A stretch of 64,000 nt of DNA from the NCBI RefSeq assembly GCF_040729435.1, contig NZ_CP160398.1:3162001-3226000 (forward strand). The letters are read 5' to 3'. The notes under the pieces are model-generated. The model was not told where the DNA came from and did not search any database. It saw nothing but the letters and a program-made list of their open reading frames with translations. This stretch comes from Pseudomonas sp. HOU2 (GTDB lineage: Bacteria > Pseudomonadota > Gammaproteobacteria > Pseudomonadales > Pseudomonadaceae). The position numbers and the translations under genes were made by a program. This document shows positions 27,246 to 36,548 of the stretch, piece after piece (position 1 is the stretch's first letter; every line of letters starts with the position of its first letter).

Positions 27246-30200
27246 ATGCCCGAAAGTACCGCGCCCAGCGCTGTCGACATACTCACCCAACTGGTGAGTG
27301 GCCCCTCCCTCACCGAAGTCGCTTCCAATGCCTTGAAGCCCGCCCTTACGCGGCTGTACCCGCAGCAAGCGATCGACCCGGAACGGGTCGTGGTCGGTAC
27401 GCCGACCTGGGTGATCAAAAAACAACGGATCGATGTCGGCCCCTGCCAGTTCGAATCGCTGACCGATATCCTGGTCAGGCTGGCCCTGTCCGGCACGACG
27501 GTCACGCTCATCGATGGCGAACACTTCCTCACCGAACAACCCGGCGTCGAGACTGCAATCCAGCTGCCGGTGAAAATGGAAACCGTGGGTGCGCTGCTCA
27601 ACGAACTCGCCCCCTTGCTGTTCAAGTCTCTGCAAGAACAACAGATCGATTACTGGAACGAAACCGTCAGCCCCGCCGTACCCCGCTGGCACCAGCTGTC
27701 ACGCACCTTGCAGCAGGTATGGAATGTCAGCGCTGACAACGGCTGGGATGCGGATCAACGGGCAATGGCCCGCGCCGTGTTCAACCAGCCGGAGAAAACC
27801 CTGCGCTTGCCTGCCGACACCTACCAGACCCGCGCCTGTCTGATTGATCTGGATCTGGATGAGAGCAATCAGCGCAGCCATCTGAGCATCCTCGACACCG
27901 CCGTGCTGGTCGGCACCGTCGGTCAACGCACGCTGATCCTCAGCCACTCGATCACTCAGGGTTTTCAGCGTTTCAACAGCTTCGAGGAACTGCAAAAATC
28001 ACTGCAATGGCCGGTCGAGACAGGTGTCGACGGAATCGACATCAGGTGGCGATTGTTCGAGCCGCCGGGCAACTTTTTCGATCAGCAAGCCTGCGCGATG
28101 ATTGCGCTGGAAGCCCAGGCAATTGGCGATATCGATTTTTTCCGGCGACCTGCCGACGCCGTGTTTCTTCCGCGCCATGGCGCGCCCGACGATTCAGACG
28201 TTGGCGCGCAGCAAGCTCCTGCGCGGTTTACGGTTACCCAGCATTCGTTGCCGCCATGGCTCGATAACGCCGCACCCGCCGACCAGACCCGTTACAGCCG
28301 TCACTTGCTGGATCTGGTCGCCATGCAACAGCAGAACGAGGGAAGCACCTTTCAAAAAGAGCTCCCCGGCATCCAGGCCTTCACTCTGGGCAAACTGAAC
28401 AGCGCCATCCGCCAGACCCCGGCGCAGAACTTCAGGTTGCAAGACGTGGAAATCACCGTCACCAGCGTGGTGGTCTGGGGTACCTTCGTTCCGCCCGAAC
28501 AGGAGCAGACCCTGACCCTGTCACTGGTCGAACTGGCCTTGCAGAATCTGGCCGGCCTGCCGCTGGGCAACATTGCGGTGCGCTACCGCGAGGGGGCGAG
28601 CGCAGTACCGGCCTGGATGACCCCGACCTATCTGGAAAACCTGGTGACCACGGTCGATATCGGCAAAACCTATCCGGATGAGCTCAAAAACAGGCTGCTT
28701 GATGACCCGTCCCGGTCTTTGCGCCTGCGACAACTCTACAGCCGCCAATTGCCCCTCGAGCTGCCGCTGCTGGCGTTGCAGTACAAAATCCGCGGTCAGG
28801 CCGGGCTCGATGAGCTCGGCTATCGGTATGTCCTGGCAGCCTTGGCCAGCGCGGCGGTGGACAGGCGCGTCGACGGTCAGGACATCGTGATTCGCCCGCT
28901 GGGGTTCGTCACCGGCGGGCAGACCGACGAAGTGCTCAACATGTTCGTGATCGGCCCGCGCGACATGAGCAAGGGCCCCTGCCTGCTTTACCGGCCACTG
29001 CTCGACGCACCACTGCTGCAATTCCCGTCAACCGCGAACCTGCTGTATGCCATCCGCCATTCACGCTCGCTGCGCCAGTCGGTACTCGCCTGGCTACCGG
29101 ACCGCGTGCGTTTCAATTACTCGCAATATGTCTTTCCCGGTGCGCTGCCTTCGGTATGGACGATACCGCAGCTGCTGGTCGACCCGACGTCGGCACCGGA
29201 ACCGACCGCCGCCCTGACGCTGGGCAACCGAGTCATCGAGCAGGATCTGCTGGCGACCCTGTACAAGGCTAATGCCGACGCGCTGATCGCGCAGGCTGAT
29301 CGCAGCGCTGTGTCCAATGCTCAAGCGCGTTGGGCCACGCTCAAACGTGGCGGCTGGGCATTGTTCAATGCCGCCCTGCCGTTTCTCGGACGCGGTGTCG
29401 GCACTGCGGCGTGGATCTGGCAGATCATGGATGACCTGCAAGAAGTCAGCGACGTTCAAGAACAACAGCAGGCTCTGGACTGGACTGCACTGACCGACCT
29501 CCTGCTGTCGCTGGGCATGGCGCTCGCCCACCGCGCGGCCACGCGCAAAAAACCGCAACGCAGTGCCTCCACGATTACCCAGCCAACCCGAGAAGTCAGC
29601 AAGCCGCCCAAGCCAGACGCCCTTCGCGTCGCGCGATTACCTGATATCGTCGGGCATGAGTTGCCGGACCATCACACGCCGGCGCTGCACACCCAGGGCG
29701 CATTGTCGGCCGGCTCTCCTTCGAGCCTGGGCCTGTTGCTCGACAGCCTCAAGATCAGCCAACCCGAGGGCCTGAGCCCGGCAGCTGCCGACGGCGCGTA
29801 CCGTCACCTGCGCACGGCGGGGGAAAAATGGTACGCCGAGGTCGGCGCGCGCTGGTTCGAAGTCGCGCTCAACGACAATGACGACGTGCAGATCATCGAT
29901 ACCCGTCAGCAACCGCCACGCCGCGGGCCGTTGTTGATCGCCAATGCGCGGGGACAGTGGTTTGTCGATCTGCGCTTGCGCCTGCGCGGCGGAGGGCTGA
30001 AAAGTCGGCGCAAAGCGTTGCAGCAACAGAACGCCGAATCGTTACGCCAGAAAAAGCAGGAAATCGCAGCATTCGACGCCGGGTTGGCAGACAAACGCAG
30101 CCAGTTGGTCACGGTACGCCGCGCCATGCTGGAAGCCACGCCGGAAACTGCAGCAAGCGCCCGGCAGCAGTTTCTCGATACGCTCGACTCACAGGTCAAG

Positions 30201-31811
30201 GAATATACCGTCCACATCGATAGCCTGAAGGCCCTGAACATCCTCGAAGCGGTGCCCAACTACCGCACCGCGATGCTCGACCGGATTTCCCTGCAACTGT
30301 TCCTCATGCAGGCCTGGATCGATGAAACCTACTCGGCATTTCGCCAAAGCCTGGAAGTGACCCTGGTGCTGCTCGATGCGCCGGGCAATGAAACGGATAC
30401 CGCGCGTTCGGAGCCCTTCGATAAAATGTCCGACCTGACCCGAGGGATCATCGACAAGATCGAATTCGCCCACACCCGTTTTGCCGAACTGAGCCTGCTG
30501 GGCAAAGAGGCCGTAGAGGTGACTCGCCAGTACAAGGCCCGGCTGCCAACGTTCTCGCTGGAGGACCTGAAGCTGCTGCAAATCACTCTTGGCCAGGAGC
30601 TGTGCCTCAATGAACAAGCGGGTGAGTTTCGCGAAGGCGCCCGCGTCGCGCTGGAAACCCTGATTGAAGACGCATCGCTGAACATTCAGAGCGCTCTGGA
30701 TCTGAGCGCCGAACAGGGCCTGGAGCAACTCGGCGAACGCGTCGAGGCGATGAATAATCTGGTGGAACAATTCGACGTCATCGACCAGCGATTTGTCGAC
30801 CTCGTCGCCGAGTATCCGCAGCACCTGAATGCCGAGCGTCTTGAAAGCGTGAAGCGCCACGTTGCCGAATTCCATCAGGACGCGATGCAACATTTGTCGA
30901 CCCTGCTGCGCGAGCAGCGCCTGGTGGAACCGGTCGCCGGGCCGTCCAGGTCACCGGTCACACCGGCGCGCAAAATCATCAAGACCCGTTACAAGGGCAC
31001 ACTGGTCGGGCAACCCCGTCGCAGTGCCGGCGGACAGGACGGTGACCTGGTGGATGTGATCGCCCCGTTGACGGGAAAAGTGATTGCCACCTTCCACGAG
31101 AAATCCCCGGGCAACTGGGTGGAACGGGTGCCGGCCAAACCTTCGGTATCACCACGTCCCGGCCCCGACCTGCCGAAAAGCACGCAGGCTGCACAGGTGT
31201 TGCTCAATGGTCTGGCAGACTTCAGAAAACGCACTCAGGCGCACATTGCCCGGGCGCAACGCAATCCGACGGAGATCGAGGAAATTTACTACATACATGC
31301 CACGCGACTGCGCGAGGCCATGGAGAAAATCGATCAGGCCTTGACCGCCGGAAATCACACCGACGGCAAAACGTCCACGGCCAGCAGCCTGCGTCAGCAA
31401 CTCGACAACGAAGCCACTGCCCTTTATGCCGAAGGTCGCGCCGCCAGAATCGACATCACCAAACAGCAGCCGCCCACTGCTGCACGGGTCCAATGGCTGT
31501 TCGCCAAAGGCGAAGTGACGATCAGTAAAACCACCGAGCGCCGCCGACTCAAAGGCCCGCGCAAGGATTATCTGCTGGAATATCCGATACTCGACCGCAA
31601 GAGCGGAAAAGCCCTGTGGTACGCCCATTTTCACTACACCAACCCGGCGGATCCGTTGCCATCCTTCACTGCCGCGCATCTGAAAACCGTTGAGCAACGG
31701 CGCCTGGGCGGCGCCTTTGTAGAGCGCGAGAATCGCAGTAACCAGGAGCTGATCGCGATCCATCGCAGCAGCATCAGCCGCTCACAGGCTGAAGCGCTGT
31801 TCTTCTCCTGA
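27246..31811 (+). CDS. Giant protein, dermonecrotic-toxin-N-terminal/DUF6543-like, paralogue 2
   Basis: A 1521-residue paralogue of the protein at 18983, collinear over its whole length. Shared blocks include IDGEHFLTEQP near 90, IRGQAGLDELGYRYVLAAL near 510, NMFVIGPRDMSKGPCLLYRPLL near 563, LAWLPDRVRFNYSQYVFPG, two hydrophobic helices (about 701-722 and 749-762), the KWYAEVGARWFEV...RLRLRGGG module (861-917), the helical region, the TRYKGTLVGQPR...WVERV module (about 1242-1296) and the C-terminal EYPILDRKSGKALWYAHFHY module (about 1445-1465). The start at 27246 is chosen because AAGGA lies seven bases upstream; the ATG six bases earlier is too close to it. No signal peptide and no recognised catalytic site. 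It is followed by its own terminator, so it is probably a single-gene transcript. Confidence 0.7.
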   Translation: MPESTAPSAVDILTQLVSGPSLTEVASNALKPALTRLYPQQAIDPERVVVGTPTWVIKKQRIDVGPCQFESLTDILVRLALSGTTVTLIDGEHFLTEQPGVETAIQLPVKMETVGALLNELAPLLFKSLQEQQIDYWNETVSPAVPRWHQLSRTLQQVWNVSADNGWDADQRAMARAVFNQPEKTLRLPADTYQTRACLIDLDLDESNQRSHLSILDTAVLVGTVGQRTLILSHSITQGFQRFNSFEELQKSLQWPVETGVDGIDIRWRLFEPPGNFFDQQACAMIALEAQAIGDIDFFRRPADAVFLPRHGAPDDSDVGAQQAPARFTVTQHSLPPWLDNAAPADQTRYSRHLLDLVAMQQQNEGSTFQKELPGIQAFTLGKLNSAIRQTPAQNFRLQDVEITVTSVVVWGTFVPPEQEQTLTLSLVELALQNLAGLPLGNIAVRYREGASAVPAWMTPTYLENLVTTVDIGKTYPDELKNRLLDDPSRSLRLRQLYSRQLPLELPLLALQYKIRGQAGLDELGYRYVLAALASAAVDRRVDGQDIVIRPLGFVTGGQTDEVLNMFVIGPRDMSKGPCLLYRPLLDAPLLQFPSTANLLYAIRHSRSLRQSVLAWLPDRVRFNYSQYVFPGALPSVWTIPQLLVDPTSAPEPTAALTLGNRVIEQDLLATLYKANADALIAQADRSAVSNAQARWATLKRGGWALFNAALPFLGRGVGTAAWIWQIMDDLQEVSDVQEQQQALDWTALTDLLLSLGMALAHRAATRKKPQRSASTITQPTREVSKPPKPDALRVARLPDIVGHELPDHHTPALHTQGALSAGSPSSLGLLLDSLKISQPEGLSPAAADGAYRHLRTAGEKWYAEVGARWFEVALNDNDDVQIIDTRQQPPRRGPLLIANARGQWFVDLRLRLRGGGLKSRRKALQQQNAESLRQKKQEIAAFDAGLADKRSQLVTVRRAMLEATPETAASARQQFLDTLDSQVKEYTVHIDSLKALNILEAVPNYRTAMLDRISLQLFLMQAWIDETYSAFRQSLEVTLVLLDAPGNETDTARSEPFDKMSDLTRGIIDKIEFAHTRFAELSLLGKEAVEVTRQYKARLPTFSLEDLKLLQITLGQELCLNEQAGEFREGARVALETLIEDASLNIQSALDLSAEQGLEQLGERVEAMNNLVEQFDVIDQRFVDLVAEYPQHLNAERLESVKRHVAEFHQDAMQHLSTLLREQRLVEPVAGPSRSPVTPARKIIKTRYKGTLVGQPRRSAGGQDGDLVDVIAPLTGKVIATFHEKSPGNWVERVPAKPSVSPRPGPDLPKSTQAAQVLLNGLADFRKRTQAHIARAQRNPTEIEEIYYIHATRLREAMEKIDQALTAGNHTDGKTSTASSLRQQLDNEATALYAEGRAARIDITKQQPPTAARVQWLFAKGEVTISKTTERRRLKGPRKDYLLEYPILDRKSGKALWYAHFHYTNPADPLPSFTAAHLKTVEQRRLGGAFVERENRSNQELIAIHRSSISRSQAEALFFS

Positions 31812-31828
31812 TCGCCGGCGCCTCAACG

Positions 31829-31854
31829 CAAGCCCGCCACGCGCGGGCTTGTTT
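31829..31854 (+). terminator. Terminator of giant paralogue 2
   Basis: CAAGCCCGC/GCGGGCTTG hairpin with a short TTT tail, 17 bases after the stop. Confidence 0.75.
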
Positions 31855-31863
31855 CAACCTATA

Positions 31864-31904
31864 CATATCTACCACCCGAGGGGCTGGACCGCTCGCTACT
31901 GTCG
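31864..31904 (+). promoter_or_regulatory. Shared promoter box of giant paralogue 3
   Basis: CATATCTACCACCC (31864-31877, then GAGG as in paralogue 2), then 18 bases, then CTACTGTCG (31896-31904) containing TACTGT. The ATG is 78 bases beyond the box. The 14-mer is identical to that of paralogue 1. Confidence 0.7.
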
Positions 31905-31955
31905 GTTGCACACGGCAATTGCCGCACTCTCCACCTGCCCAACGGTTGCGATCCC

Positions 31956-34900
31956 ATGAGTGAAACAATCCGCACGAACATTGCTCCCCAACTCTTGAAC
32001 AAAAGCCGCCTGGTCGAACAGACCAGCGGCGGACCGGTCTTGCACGACGCCGCAGCACAACTGTTGCGCAAGGCGTTGACTACGCAGTTTCCCGATCTGC
32101 AGATCGATCCCGACACCGCCTTGCTGGCGACCCCGGTCTGGCAGGTACAGGGCGAAAGTCTGGTCAGCCATAGCTGTCGTTACGAATCGCTGACTCACAT
32201 GCTGGCGCGCCTGGCGTTCACCCAGACCAAGGCCAACTGCATTGAAGGTGAGCATTTCCTGACCTTGTCATCACAGACCGACGAGCCGGTGCATTTGCCG
32301 GCCGGCATGGATGCGCTGACGACGTTGCTCAACGAAAATGCCCCAGTACTGTTCACCGGCTTCGCGCAGAGCCAACTCGATTACTGGAATCAAACCATCG
32401 AGCAGAAACCGCGCTGGCAACAACTGGCTGACACCCTGCAACAGGCGCTGAACGTACAATCGGTGAATGGCTGGGATGCGCACGAGTGCCGCCTCGCCCG
32501 CCTCGTCGCACAACACCCGGACAACACATCGCGCGCTTCGACCAGCGCCGAACTGACGAACGTGCGCGCCCGCCTGATCGATCTCGACCTGGTGTTTGAT
32601 CAGGCCGAGAGCATCCAGACGCAGCACTTGATGCTGGCCGGCGCGCTGGTGCTCAGCGCAACGCTGGGCGGTCGCGAGTTGCTTGCGCTGTTCACCATCG
32701 AAGAAGGCTATGAATCGTTCGGTTCCATGGCGCAATTGGGCGCCACCCTGCCCGAGCGCATCGACATCGACTTGCGCGGTCAGGGTCTGAAATGGCGGCT
32801 CTATGAACCCGACGGGAATATTTTCGATGCCATGGTTCAGGCGCTGGTGAGCTGTCAGATCGACTCGATCGATGCCCTCGATCCGGGCAGTCGCTCGCCC
32901 CTGGCCAAATTCTTTTCACACCCGCGCGAAGGCGATACCGACTCCAGGACAGATGACGACGCGCGCATCGAGCAACTGGACAGGGCGATTCCGCAATGGC
33001 TGCTGGCAGGATCGCTGGACGACATCCAGACCTACAGCGGTTATCTGAGCGACCTGGGCAGCCTGCGTGGCGAGTCCGACAGCCAGTACTTCGAATACCG
33101 CGAGGTCCCGTTGATTCTGGACTACGCCCAGCAACAGATGCGCGCCGCCATCGTTGCCGAGCGACCCGCTGCCGACACCCTGCAACTGCGCCTCGATGAT
33201 GTACGGATCACCCTGACCCAAAGCTTCGAAGCCGGCGGTCTGACCCTGCCTGATCCGACCAGCGTCAGTGTCCAGACCCTCGGCGAATTCGCCTTGCATA
33301 ACACCCGTCCTTACCTCGCCACGGTCGCCTACGCCGACGGCAGCGCCACGCCGGACTGGCTGACGGTAAAACTGCTGTCACGCATGGCCAGCGCGGTCAA
33401 CATTGGCGAGCGTTATCCAACGCTGATCAAGCGTACCCTGATCGACGACCCGGTGCAGGCCGGGCGCCACAGGATCCGTTACAGCCGACAGTTGCCGCAG
33501 CTGCTGCCGATGCTGGCGCTGGAGTGCAAGCTCAAGCGCAAGGGTGATGTCGACGAACAGGGTTATCGTCTGGTTCGCCAATTGATCGACTGCATCGCCG
33601 CCAAATCCCCCGCCTCCGAATGGCCGGTGCAGATCCGGCCCCTGGCCTTCGTCCCGCGCTTTCGCCTGGGCAGTACGCCGGACACGGTGGCGAACATGTA
33701 CATCATCGGGCCGCGCGCCGGCGCCAGTGGCCCATGCCTGCTTTACCGACCGTTGCTTGAGCAATCGCTGCGTCAGTTCCCCTCGGAACAGAACATGCTG
33801 TACGCGTTTTACCAGGCGGGTGAATTGCGCGATTCGGTGCTGGCCTGGCTGCCCACTCCGGCATTGAGTTTCGAGTACGCCCAGTATGTGTTTTCCGCCG
33901 GGCTGCCCTCGCCATGGACGATTACCGAACTGGCGTTCGAACCCTTTCTGCACCTTGACCTGACCTCCGCCGTCGACCTGGCGAATTCGCCCCTGAGCGG
34001 CGATGTGTTTTCGCAGCTGTTCGCCAGCAACAGCCAGGCCATGGCCGACCTCGCCGATCGCCAATCGACGTCCAATGCCGAGCGGCGCTGGACGCTGTTG
34101 GCTGACAGCGGCTGGGCCATCTTCGGTGTGGCCAGCAACTTTCTCGGCGGCCCGGCGGGCACGGCTGTCTGGGTCTGGCAGACCGTCAGCCAGGTCCAGC
34201 AGGCACTGGATGCCCATGAGCGTGGCAATGCTGCGGTCGAGTGGTCTTCGATCGGCGACGTGCTGCTGACACTGGGCATCCTGCTCGCGCAGAAAGCGTC
34301 AGTACGGCGCATTCGACTCTCGGGGCCGCTCAACGAAATTCCACAGACGACTCGCACACACTATGCAGAACCCGCCAAAGCGCCACTGCTTCCCGGTAAC
34401 ACGCCGACTATCACGCAGGACACCGCGGCGTGGGGCGCCCGCCCGCCCGAGGCGCATCGGTCCTTGCTCGCACACTCCGCGCCAGTACGGTTTGATGCAC
34501 ACGCAAGTTTTGTGCAACGCCTTGACCGCTTGGAAGTCCCACGGCCGGCGCTGCCGGAAAATGCACGCGTCAATGCCGCCCACCTGTATGAGGCCTCGGG
34601 GAAACTCTATGCGCGGGTCGGAACACGCTGGTTTCAAGTCAGCGCCGAGGGCGACGAACCGGTGCTGATCGTCGATCCGCACAACGCGGGGCATTCCGGT
34701 CTGTGCATTCGTTTCGATCCCGAGACCGCTCTGTGGAACTGGGATCTCAAGCTGCGCCTGCGCGGTGGCGGCCCGACCGGAAGGATCGAGGCCCTGCGGC
34801 GTGAGCGCGCCACCCGCAAGGATGAGGCATGGGCGGCATTGCACCGGTTCATCGAACAGGAAGCCCGGCGCAAGGCCAGCCTCGACGAAGCCTTGCAACC

Positions 34901-36545
34901 ATTGGAGAACAGCGATCCGGCGGAGCCTATGTCCGAAGCTGCCGTGATCGCGTACATCGCCAAGGCCGACGAACTGGCCAGTGCCTACGGTCAGGCTCTG
35001 CAGGATCTGGAAAAGTGGCGAGAGGCCGGTGGTGCCGGGGTGTTCTACCAGTCGCAACTGATGCGCTTCTCGGTCGAACAGCATCGCTATCTCAGCGGCT
35101 GGATGCGCATGAAGTTGCGCGAATACGCGCGCATCGTCGCGCCGCAACTGAGCACCTCGGAACCACCGGAAACCCGCTCGCGGGCGACTCAGATGCAGGC
35201 CGCACGCCAAGCCATCGCCGTCAGTGACGAGATGGTCGAGCGCCTTGCGCAGTTGCACACCTCGCTGGAAAGACTCGACCAACATACCGGCGCAACCCGC
35301 AAAGTGGCGACTGAGCTGCGCAGACTGATGCCCTCGTTCACCCGTCGCGATTTGCACGCCAATGAAATCGGCATGTCCACCGAGCTGTCGCTGAGCGACG
35401 CACCGGACAGCGTCCTCGATCCACTGCGGCAACTGATCGTTCCGGTGTTCGAGGGGGCTGCCGAGGCCGGCCATCTGCTGGTGGAGCGGCGCAACAGCCG
35501 GGCACTGGATGTCGAGCAACTGAGCGCCGTGGTCGACCGTCTGGCCGATGCCCAGCGCCGCTTGCAGGAGGTGTTGGCCAGCGCCTCCGCGCAACTTGAA
35601 GTGAACCGCTTCCAGCGGGTTCAGCAATTGGTCGAAGACTTTCACCAGTTGGCCCGCAAGCGTCTGCTGATCGCTCTGCCGGAACCGGAAGAGGTTCCCA
35701 CCGCAGCCATGGCCAGGCTCGATCCGGCACCGTCGACATCGCGCGGGATCGGCAAGGTGAGCAAGTCACGGCCGCGCATCATCGAAACACCACGGGCAGC
35801 GTCCCCTGACAAACCCCAGGCGACGGAAGACATGCCGGTGATCCGCTCCGTCATCAAGCGCCCCGCCGTCGTCCCGACGCTGGACGATGCGCAGATGATC
35901 GGCAATGCGATGACCCTGGTCGCGGAACTGGACGCCTTCATCAAACGCCTGCGCACCGATGCGCAGCGGCCTTCGCGCATCCCGGCCGACATGCAGGATC
36001 TGTTCGATCAACAGGCAACCCGTTTCGATCAGGCAGCGGTAAACGTTCAGGCAATACTTGTCCGAAAAAGCGCTGAATTTCCAGTCGGCAGACTGACGAC
36101 CGACTTGCGAGAAGCCGCTGCCCGCCTGCGTCGTGAAGGCATCAACGTCTACGGCAGCATGCTCACCGCGCGCAAACCCCGGGAGAGCTATCTGAAATGG
36201 CTGCACGAACACCATCTGGTGCAAATCGTCAAAGACCCGCGCGGACGCATCCGCACCCGGCAGCGCAAGGACTTCTTTCAGGAGTACCGGATCCTCGACA
36301 AGACGCGCAACGACCAACCGTTGTGGGTCGCGCACTTTCATTACGACACGCTGACCGATCCGAGCGACCGCTTCACGGCTGCTCACCTAAAGGTTGCCGA
36401 TGGCTTTTTGCAGGAGCTGCCAGCGAAAGTGCGCCAGGAACTGGACAGCTTCGATGCCGTGGATAACGTGCTGCGCCGGATCACTCGTCCGGCGGTGCGG
36501 GATCTGTTCCTTCACCCACGCCATGCGGGAGCCGACGAAAGCTGA
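31956..36545 (+). CDS. Giant protein, dermonecrotic-toxin-N-terminal/DUF6543-like, paralogue 3 (divergent)
   Basis: A 1529-residue paralogue of the proteins at 18983 and 27246. It keeps IEGEHFLTLSSQ near 97, NMYIIGPRAGASGPCLLYRPLL near 580, AWLPTPALSFEYAQYVFSAGLPSPWT, the two hydrophobic helices (about 718-740 and 764-779), the KLYARVGTRWFQV...KLRLRGGG module (about 883-940), the helical region and the C-terminal EYRILDKTRNDQPLWVAHFHYDTLTDPSDRFTAAHLKV module (about 1445-1480). It differs between about 1245 and 1310: the TRYxG...WVERV module shared by the other two is replaced by a proline/serine-rich segment. There is no signal peptide and the ribosome site is weak. The gene ends three bases from the convergent MocR gene. 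Confidence 0.7.
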   Translation: MSETIRTNIAPQLLNKSRLVEQTSGGPVLHDAAAQLLRKALTTQFPDLQIDPDTALLATPVWQVQGESLVSHSCRYESLTHMLARLAFTQTKANCIEGEHFLTLSSQTDEPVHLPAGMDALTTLLNENAPVLFTGFAQSQLDYWNQTIEQKPRWQQLADTLQQALNVQSVNGWDAHECRLARLVAQHPDNTSRASTSAELTNVRARLIDLDLVFDQAESIQTQHLMLAGALVLSATLGGRELLALFTIEEGYESFGSMAQLGATLPERIDIDLRGQGLKWRLYEPDGNIFDAMVQALVSCQIDSIDALDPGSRSPLAKFFSHPREGDTDSRTDDDARIEQLDRAIPQWLLAGSLDDIQTYSGYLSDLGSLRGESDSQYFEYREVPLILDYAQQQMRAAIVAERPAADTLQLRLDDVRITLTQSFEAGGLTLPDPTSVSVQTLGEFALHNTRPYLATVAYADGSATPDWLTVKLLSRMASAVNIGERYPTLIKRTLIDDPVQAGRHRIRYSRQLPQLLPMLALECKLKRKGDVDEQGYRLVRQLIDCIAAKSPASEWPVQIRPLAFVPRFRLGSTPDTVANMYIIGPRAGASGPCLLYRPLLEQSLRQFPSEQNMLYAFYQAGELRDSVLAWLPTPALSFEYAQYVFSAGLPSPWTITELAFEPFLHLDLTSAVDLANSPLSGDVFSQLFASNSQAMADLADRQSTSNAERRWTLLADSGWAIFGVASNFLGGPAGTAVWVWQTVSQVQQALDAHERGNAAVEWSSIGDVLLTLGILLAQKASVRRIRLSGPLNEIPQTTRTHYAEPAKAPLLPGNTPTITQDTAAWGARPPEAHRSLLAHSAPVRFDAHASFVQRLDRLEVPRPALPENARVNAAHLYEASGKLYARVGTRWFQVSAEGDEPVLIVDPHNAGHSGLCIRFDPETALWNWDLKLRLRGGGPTGRIEALRRERATRKDEAWAALHRFIEQEARRKASLDEALQPLENSDPAEPMSEAAVIAYIAKADELASAYGQALQDLEKWREAGGAGVFYQSQLMRFSVEQHRYLSGWMRMKLREYARIVAPQLSTSEPPETRSRATQMQAARQAIAVSDEMVERLAQLHTSLERLDQHTGATRKVATELRRLMPSFTRRDLHANEIGMSTELSLSDAPDSVLDPLRQLIVPVFEGAAEAGHLLVERRNSRALDVEQLSAVVDRLADAQRRLQEVLASASAQLEVNRFQRVQQLVEDFHQLARKRLLIALPEPEEVPTAAMARLDPAPSTSRGIGKVSKSRPRIIETPRAASPDKPQATEDMPVIRSVIKRPAVVPTLDDAQMIGNAMTLVAELDAFIKRLRTDAQRPSRIPADMQDLFDQQATRFDQAAVNVQAILVRKSAEFPVGRLTTDLREAAARLRREGINVYGSMLTARKPRESYLKWLHEHHLVQIVKDPRGRIRTRQRKDFFQEYRILDKTRNDQPLWVAHFHYDTLTDPSDRFTAAHLKVADGFLQELPAKVRQELDSFDAVDNVLRRITRPAVRDLFLHPRHAGADES

Positions 36546-36548
36546 CGC

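Noticed and set aside
18983..36545. Giant paralogues as Rhs, RTX, or nonribosomal peptide synthetase proteins
   Set aside because: No YD repeats, no GGxGxDxxx nonapeptides and no adenylation or carrier motifs were visible.
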